This document shows positions 60,078 to 64,000 of a stretch of DNA of 64,000 nucleotides, piece by piece. The DNA lies in contig NZ_AUIK01000001.1 of assembly GCF_000423665.1 (NCBI RefSeq), forward strand, positions 500,422 through 564,421, given 5' to 3'. The notes beneath the pieces were generated by a model. It saw nothing but the letters and a program-made list of their open reading frames with translations. It made no database searches and was not told the DNA's origin. The stretch is from Solirubrobacter soli DSM 22325 (lineage in GTDB: Bacteria; Actinomycetota; Thermoleophilia; Solirubrobacterales; Solirubrobacteraceae). Within the stretch, counting starts at the first letter, position 1. Every line of letters begins with the position of its first letter. A program made the position numbers and the translations under genes.

Positions 60078-61043
60078 ATGACCGCATCGATTTTCAACGG
60101 CACCCTCCCGGCGCTCATGACGCCCTGCAAGGACGACCGCACCCCGGACTTCGACGCGCTCGTGCGCAAGGCCCAGCAGCTGATGGACCACGGCATGACC
60201 GCGATGATCTATGCCGGCTCGATGGGCGACTGGCCGTTGCTGACCGACGCGGAGCGCATGGAAGGCGTCGAGCGGCTCGTGGGTGCCGGCATCCCGGTCA
60301 TCGTCGGCACCGGCGCGGTCAACACCCGCTCCGCCGTCGCCCTCGCCACGCACGCCCAGCAGGTCGGCGCCAAGGGCCTGATGGTGATCCCGCGCGTCCT
60401 GTCACGCGGCTCGGTCCTGTCCGCGCAGAAGGCGCATTTCAGCGCGATCCTCTCTGCGGCGCCCGAGCTGGAAGCCGTCATCTACAACAGCCCCTATTAC
60501 GGCTTCGCGACGCGCGCCGACCTCTTCTTCGCGCTGCGCGCGCAGCACCCCAACCTCGTCGGCTTCAAGGAGTTCGGCGGCGACGAGGACCTCCGCTACG
60601 CCGCCGAGAACATCACCAGCGCCGGCGACGACGACGTCCTGCTCGCCATCGGCGTCGACACCGCCGTGTTCCACGGTTACGTCAACTGCGGCGCGGTCGG
60701 CGCGATCACCGGCATCGGCAACGTCCTGCCGCGAGAGGTCCTGCACCTCACCAACCTCTGCGTCGCCGCGGCCCGGGGCGAGGCGGAGGCCCGTCAGCGC
60801 GCGCTCGAGCTCGAGCAGGCGATGGGCGTCCTCTCGTCCTTCGACGTCGGCCCCGACCTCGTCCTGTACTTCAAGTACATGCTCACGCTGCGCGGCGAGA
60901 CCGAGTACACGCTGCACTTCAACGAGACCGACGAGCTCACGCCGAGCCAGGCGGGCTATGTCAGGGACCAGCTCGCGCTCTTCGACGCCTGGTACGCGGA
61001 CTGGAGCCGGCTGCCCGGCGCGGTGCAGACCTACAAGCCGTGA
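60078..61043 (+). CDS. DapA-family (dihydrodipicolinate synthase/NAL) aldolase
   Basis: From ATG 60078 the product is 321 residues (the frame extends upstream without a plausible start). It has the DapA/NAL beta-barrel signature: PALMTPCKDDRTPDFDALVR, the pyruvate-binding loop AMIYAGSMGDWPLLT (GTTGE region), Tyr in VIYNSPYYGF, and the Schiff-base Lys in NLVGFKEFGGDED. The reaction is probably an aldol cleavage or condensation of pyruvate with a sugar acid or amino acid derivative. The GSMGDW variant differs from DHDPS, so a sugar-acid or hydroxyproline-derived substrate is possible. Regulation is unknown. Confidence 0.85.
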   Translation: MTASIFNGTLPALMTPCKDDRTPDFDALVRKAQQLMDHGMTAMIYAGSMGDWPLLTDAERMEGVERLVGAGIPVIVGTGAVNTRSAVALATHAQQVGAKGLMVIPRVLSRGSVLSAQKAHFSAILSAAPELEAVIYNSPYYGFATRADLFFALRAQHPNLVGFKEFGGDEDLRYAAENITSAGDDDVLLAIGVDTAVFHGYVNCGAVGAITGIGNVLPREVLHLTNLCVAAARGEAEARQRALELEQAMGVLSSFDVGPDLVLYFKYMLTLRGETEYTLHFNETDELTPSQAGYVRDQLALFDAWYADWSRLPGAVQTYKP

Positions 61044-61054
61044 ATTGACGCGTC

Positions 61055-62178
61055 TCAGCCGCGCAGCGTGGCGTCGCGGGTCGTCGTCCCGATCGTCAGC
61101 ACGACCTTCGCGGTGCGCTTGGCGAAGCGGCGCCGGTCAGCCATGGAGAGCTTGAGACGGACGGTGCTCGTGGCGCCAGGCTTGACGCTCACGTCGGCGC
61201 GGGCGAGGGTGCGGCCGCCCCGGACGCGCAGGGTGAGCCGCTCGGCGCAGATGCCCGGGCCTTCGCAGCGCACCTTGACGGTGACGACGCCGTGGACGGC
61301 TTTCAGCCGCGACGGCGCCGAGAGCGTCGATCTCGGGCGAGGCGGGAGCGGGTCGAGCCGCGGCGCGGGGTCGACGTGCGGCGTCGGGCTCGCCGGGTCG
61401 GGCGTCGCCGTCGCGGACGGTGTGGGCGTCGGGGTCGGCCGGGGCACGACGAGCCGCTCGCTCACGCGTTCTTCCGAGACCCCGTCCGCGACGAGCACCG
61501 AGTCGTCCGGCAGCGCGACCGCGACGTGCTCGGAGCGGCCCGCGCCGCGCGCCCGGTCTCCGTCCACGTGCCGGTCTCCGGGTCATAGACGTCGGCCGTG
61601 CCGACGTCGGCGCCGTACGGCTCCTCGTACGACGGTCCGTTGTAGCCGCCGGTGAGCACGATCCGTCCGTCACTCAGCGTGACGAGCTGCGCGTAGCCGG
61701 CGCGGCGCCGGCTCAGCGGCGCGGGCTCGGTCCATGTGTCCGTTCTCGGATCGTAGATCTCGTACGTGCCGGCGGCGGGATCGATCGCCTGCGGCTTCGT
61801 CGCACGCGAGTGCCCGCCGGCGACCAACACGCGGCCGTCCGGGAGCCCGGCGGCCAGGGCCATGGTGCGCACCACGTGCATCGGCGCGACCGGCGTCCAC
61901 GTGTCGGTCCGCGGGTCGTACAGGTCAGCCGACGTGTACTCGTCGTAGATCCCGTATCCGCCCGCGGACAACACCCGCCCGTCGCTGAGCTTGGCGATGG
62001 CGGAGTACATCCGCGGCGTGCCGGTGATCGCCCCGGCGGACCAGGTCCCGCTCGCGACGTCGAACCGCTCGACGTGCTGCTGCTCGAACCCCGATCCGGT
62101 CCAGTGGAGGCCGCCGACGACCAGCGCGTCCCCGTCAGGCAGGACGACCGCGCTCGCGTCCATGTGGCTGAACGCCAT
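61055..62178 (-). pseudogene. Kelch-repeat protein split by a frameshift
   Basis: Two overlapping minus-strand frames form one protein. The first (62178 to 61462) has Kelch units: VVLPDGDALVVGGLHW, AIAKLSDGRVLSAGGYG, AGLPDGRVLVAGGHSR, VTLSDGRIVLTGGYNG, spaced about 50 residues apart. Near 61565, in a GCGCGCGGCGCGG run, the frame must shift to continue the fourth unit (HVAVALPDDSVLVADGV) in the second frame, which runs to 61055. That part has a Thr/Pro linker and a C-terminal beta domain with a CEGPGICAERL pair. A one-base indel, either real or from sequencing, explains it. The start lacks a signal peptide, and an in-frame TGA lies just upstream, so the 5' end may also be lost. Confidence 0.7.
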
Positions 62179-62216
62179 CGTTCGTTCACGAAATCAGGCG
62201 CTCGGCCAACCTCGGC

Positions 62217-62447
62217 TCATTTGATCTGGCAGAGCAGGTCCGCCCGCACGCGCGGCCGTTGGACCGACACCTCGCGGACGCAGTCGAAGTCGCCCAGATC
62301 GATCGACAGCGAGTGATTCGCCTGAGCATTGAGCGGGACAGTATCGAGGCCGAGGCCGGACGCCACGACGAGCGCGACTGTGAGTCGGCCGCCCGCTGCG
62401 CTGAGAAATGTCCACGGATCCTGGACTAGCGCGCCCACTCCATTCAT
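62217..62447 (-). CDS. Small exported or membrane-anchored protein
   Basis: A 76-residue frame from ATG 62447 has one hydrophobic segment (GRLTVALVVASGLGL, about residues 21-36), then a short mature part with two Cys (DFDCVREVSVQRP and DLLCQIK at the end). It may be a signal-anchored or secreted peptide. No family recognised. It is divergent from the beta-helix gene and precedes the Kelch remnant by 38 bp. Confidence 0.4.
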   Translation of the reverse strand: MNGVGALVQDPWTFLSAAGGRLTVALVVASGLGLDTVPLNAQANHSLSIDLGDFDCVREVSVQRPRVRADLLCQIK

Positions 62448-62499
62448 GAGAGTTTTGCGCCCTCGTTCGAAGTGAGGGTCGAAGGGAGAGGGTCCCGAG

Positions 62500-64000
62500 G
62501 TGAAGAGCAGGAGAGCATGCACCGCCACACTGGCGGTGCTAGGGGTGTTTGGCGTGGCGCCTGCGGCGCACGCCGCCCAATTGACGGTCGATGACGACCG
62601 TGGTGACTGCCCGGCCGCGCAGTTCACCAGCGTGCAGGCCGCGATCGACGCCGCAGCACCCGGCGACACGATCGCGATCTGCCCCGGGACGTATCGCGAA
62701 GGCACCGGAGCCGTCGCGAGCAACGCGCTGACGATCTCCAAGAGCGTGACGCTCAAGGGCGCCGGCGCCGATCTCGTGTCGATCCGCCCGAAGGTGAGCG
62801 GCGCGGGCCAGATCGCCGAGGCCAGCCAGGACATCCGCAACGGCGTCGGGGACATCGTCTCCGTGCGCGGCGGCGCTGCGCTGCCGATCACGGTCGACAT
62901 CTCCGGCGTGACCGTCGACGGCGCGGGCGCGGTCGTCGAGGCCGGCGTCGTGTACCTCGACGCGCAGGGCACGATCTATCGCAGCCGCGTCACGAACGTC
63001 ACCACGTCCGAGCTCGCCGCTGACTCCGGCAAGCCCGGCGGCTACCGCGGGCCGCAGTTCGGCTATGGCATCGCTCAGGTCACGGCGAACACGAGCAACC
63101 CGCAGGGCGCGACGACGCGGACGCTGACGGTCAGCCAGACCCGCGTGGAGCGCTACAACCGCGTCGGCGTCCTGATCGACGGCGCGACCAACGACCTGGC
63201 GCCCTACACCGCGTCGGGCATCGTCAACCGCGGCGTGCTGGCGAACAACTCGATCGTCGGCCGCCTGGTCTGCACCAACTTCACGACCGACGGCAACTGC
63301 TCGTCCACCGGCTCGCCCGGCAACAACCTGACGACGACCGGGCCGCTGTTCGGCCAGGATGGCGTGCGGGCGACCGCGGGCGCGAGCGTCGCTCTGACGG
63401 GCAACACCATCAGCCAGAACCTGGTGCACGGTGCCGGCGCTCCGACGCGCGGCGCGGCCACCAACAACGCCAATCTCCCGCTCGGCGCGGGCGTCCGCCT
63501 CGTCGGCGCCGCCGCGTCGACCGCTTCGCGCAACAACATCCTCGACAACGCGTACGGCGCGATCAACGTCCAACTGGACGGCACGACGCCGAACACCGCG
63601 ACGCCGTTCGTGGCGGAGAACAACTGGTGGGGCCTGCGCTCGACCGGCTCCACGCTGCCGAACGCCGGCCCGGTGATCTCGCCGGCGTCGAACCCGGCGT
63701 TCCCGGAGAACCCGGTCAACGGCGCCGGCATCCCGGACGGCGCGGGCACCACGTCGAGCACCGTCGACTTCTTCCCGTATCGCAACGGCGCGCAGGCCGA
63801 CCCCGAGTCGGGTCAGTTCGTCGTCTTCGACGCGCCACGGCCCGTCGACGACGCCGCGCCGACGCTGTCGCTCGTCTCCGACCGCGCGCAGGCCTACCGC
63901 GGCGAGACGATCGCGCTGACCGCCAACGCCGGTGACGACTTCGGCGTCCGGCGCGTCACGTTCTTCTTGGGCGCCGTCCAGCTCGCCGAGACGCAGGCGC
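62500..64000 (+). CDS. Secreted right-handed beta-helix protein (partial, 3' end beyond window)
   Basis: The GTG at 62500, after a GGGAGAGGG-rich leader, starts a reading frame open to the end (about 500 codons visible). The signal peptide MKSRRACTATLAVLGVFGVA is followed by cleavage near AHAAQ. The mature N-terminus is typical of parallel beta-helix/pectate-lyase-like proteins: FTSVQAAIDAAAPGDTIAIC, PGTYREGTG, then many short strands with Asn ladders (GVLANNSIVGR, LTGNTISQNLVHG, ASRNNILDNAYG). From about residue 460 an Ig-like domain begins (DAAPTLSLVSDRAQAYRGET). It may bind or cleave polysaccharide; catalytic residues are not evident. Confidence 0.8.
   Translation, partial: MKSRRACTATLAVLGVFGVAPAAHAAQLTVDDDRGDCPAAQFTSVQAAIDAAAPGDTIAICPGTYREGTGAVASNALTISKSVTLKGAGADLVSIRPKVSGAGQIAEASQDIRNGVGDIVSVRGGAALPITVDISGVTVDGAGAVVEAGVVYLDAQGTIYRSRVTNVTTSELAADSGKPGGYRGPQFGYGIAQVTANTSNPQGATTRTLTVSQTRVERYNRVGVLIDGATNDLAPYTASGIVNRGVLANNSIVGRLVCTNFTTDGNCSSTGSPGNNLTTTGPLFGQDGVRATAGASVALTGNTISQNLVHGAGAPTRGAATNNANLPLGAGVRLVGAAASTASRNNILDNAYGAINVQLDGTTPNTATPFVAENNWWGLRSTGSTLPNAGPVISPASNPAFPENPVNGAGIPDGAGTTSSTVDFFPYRNGAQADPESGQFVVFDAPRPVDDAAPTLSLVSDRAQAYRGETIALTANAGDDFGVRRVTFFLGAVQLAETQA

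Noticed and set aside
1..64000. eCIS structural genes, phage tail genes, transposases, integrases, tRNA or rRNA genes
   Set aside because: I looked for their hallmark proteins or sequences and saw none in the window.

Overview
The window is GC-rich, densely packed DNA (about 70% G+C by eye) with frequent GTG and TTG starts, many Sec-type signal peptides, and no rRNA, tRNA, insertion sequence, phage module or CRISPR array that I could see. Gene content (secreted ThuA/beta-propeller sugar dehydrogenases with PKD modules, RTX-like and Kelch-like secreted proteins, LAL-type LuxR regulators, DUF2252, DUF4180, KGGVGR-variant ATPase) suggests an actinomycete of the class Thermoleophilia (Solirubrobacter/Conexibacter-like). 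That placement is inference from content, not from a marker gene.

Layout. 1-5.2 kb (mostly minus strand): 5' part of a membrane protein with a histidine-kinase-like linker and a 24-bp tandem repeat, a DUF4180 protein, a 1046-residue protein with an AGN-type N-terminal motif (known from extracellular contractile injection system cargo) followed by a lysozyme-like and a C39-like cysteine peptidase domain, and an aminoglycoside-nucleotidyltransferase-like enzyme. 5.2-10.9 kb: MarR-like regulator, secreted M19-like metallohydrolase, small proteins, DUF2252, a lipoprotein. 10.9-18.5 kb: two secreted carbohydrate-related proteins (ThuA/sugar dehydrogenase/PKD/CBM6 and a TIM-barrel sugar isomerase-like protein) sharing a C-terminal WxL-like module, with a LysR regulator divergent from them. 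18.5-23.6 kb: a four-gene plus-strand cassette ending in a 990-residue KGGVGR-variant/STAND ATPase, the best candidate for an undescribed conflict (defence) system.

23.5-36.7 kb: SLC13-type transporter, a GGDEF/EAL protein with a broken GGDEF site, a run of secreted proteins (PKD plus MopE-like metal-binding motif; five-repeat propeller; Cys-rich protein), a methyltransferase, a zinc-ribbon membrane protein coupled to a class-A-beta-lactamase-like lipoprotein, and a small secreted protein. 36.7-48.4 kb (minus strand): a paralogue of the ThuA/dehydrogenase protein, a second AGN-type cargo-like protein with a caspase-like His/Cys pair, a GH3 beta-glucosidase, a GAF/HD-GYP protein with degenerate active sites, and an RTX-type protein. 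48.4-49.0 kb holds a decayed gene carrying a fossil copy of the WxL-like module. 49-54.7 kb: M48-like membrane protease, LAL regulator, MMPL transporter. 54.8-58.7 kb: a complete YdcSTUV-like polyamine-type ABC importer operon. 58.7-64 kb: streptogrisin-like S1 protease, DapA-family aldolase, a frameshifted Kelch protein, a small exported protein and the start of a right-handed beta-helix protein that runs off the window.

Themes: much of the window encodes extracellular carbohydrate handling (sugar dehydrogenases, isomerase, GH3, beta-helix), with a recurrent C-terminal module on at least four loci; a second theme is biological conflict (AGN-type effectors and the STAND/ParA-like cassette). 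No eCIS structural gene lies in the window, so the two cargo-like proteins would have to use an apparatus encoded elsewhere.
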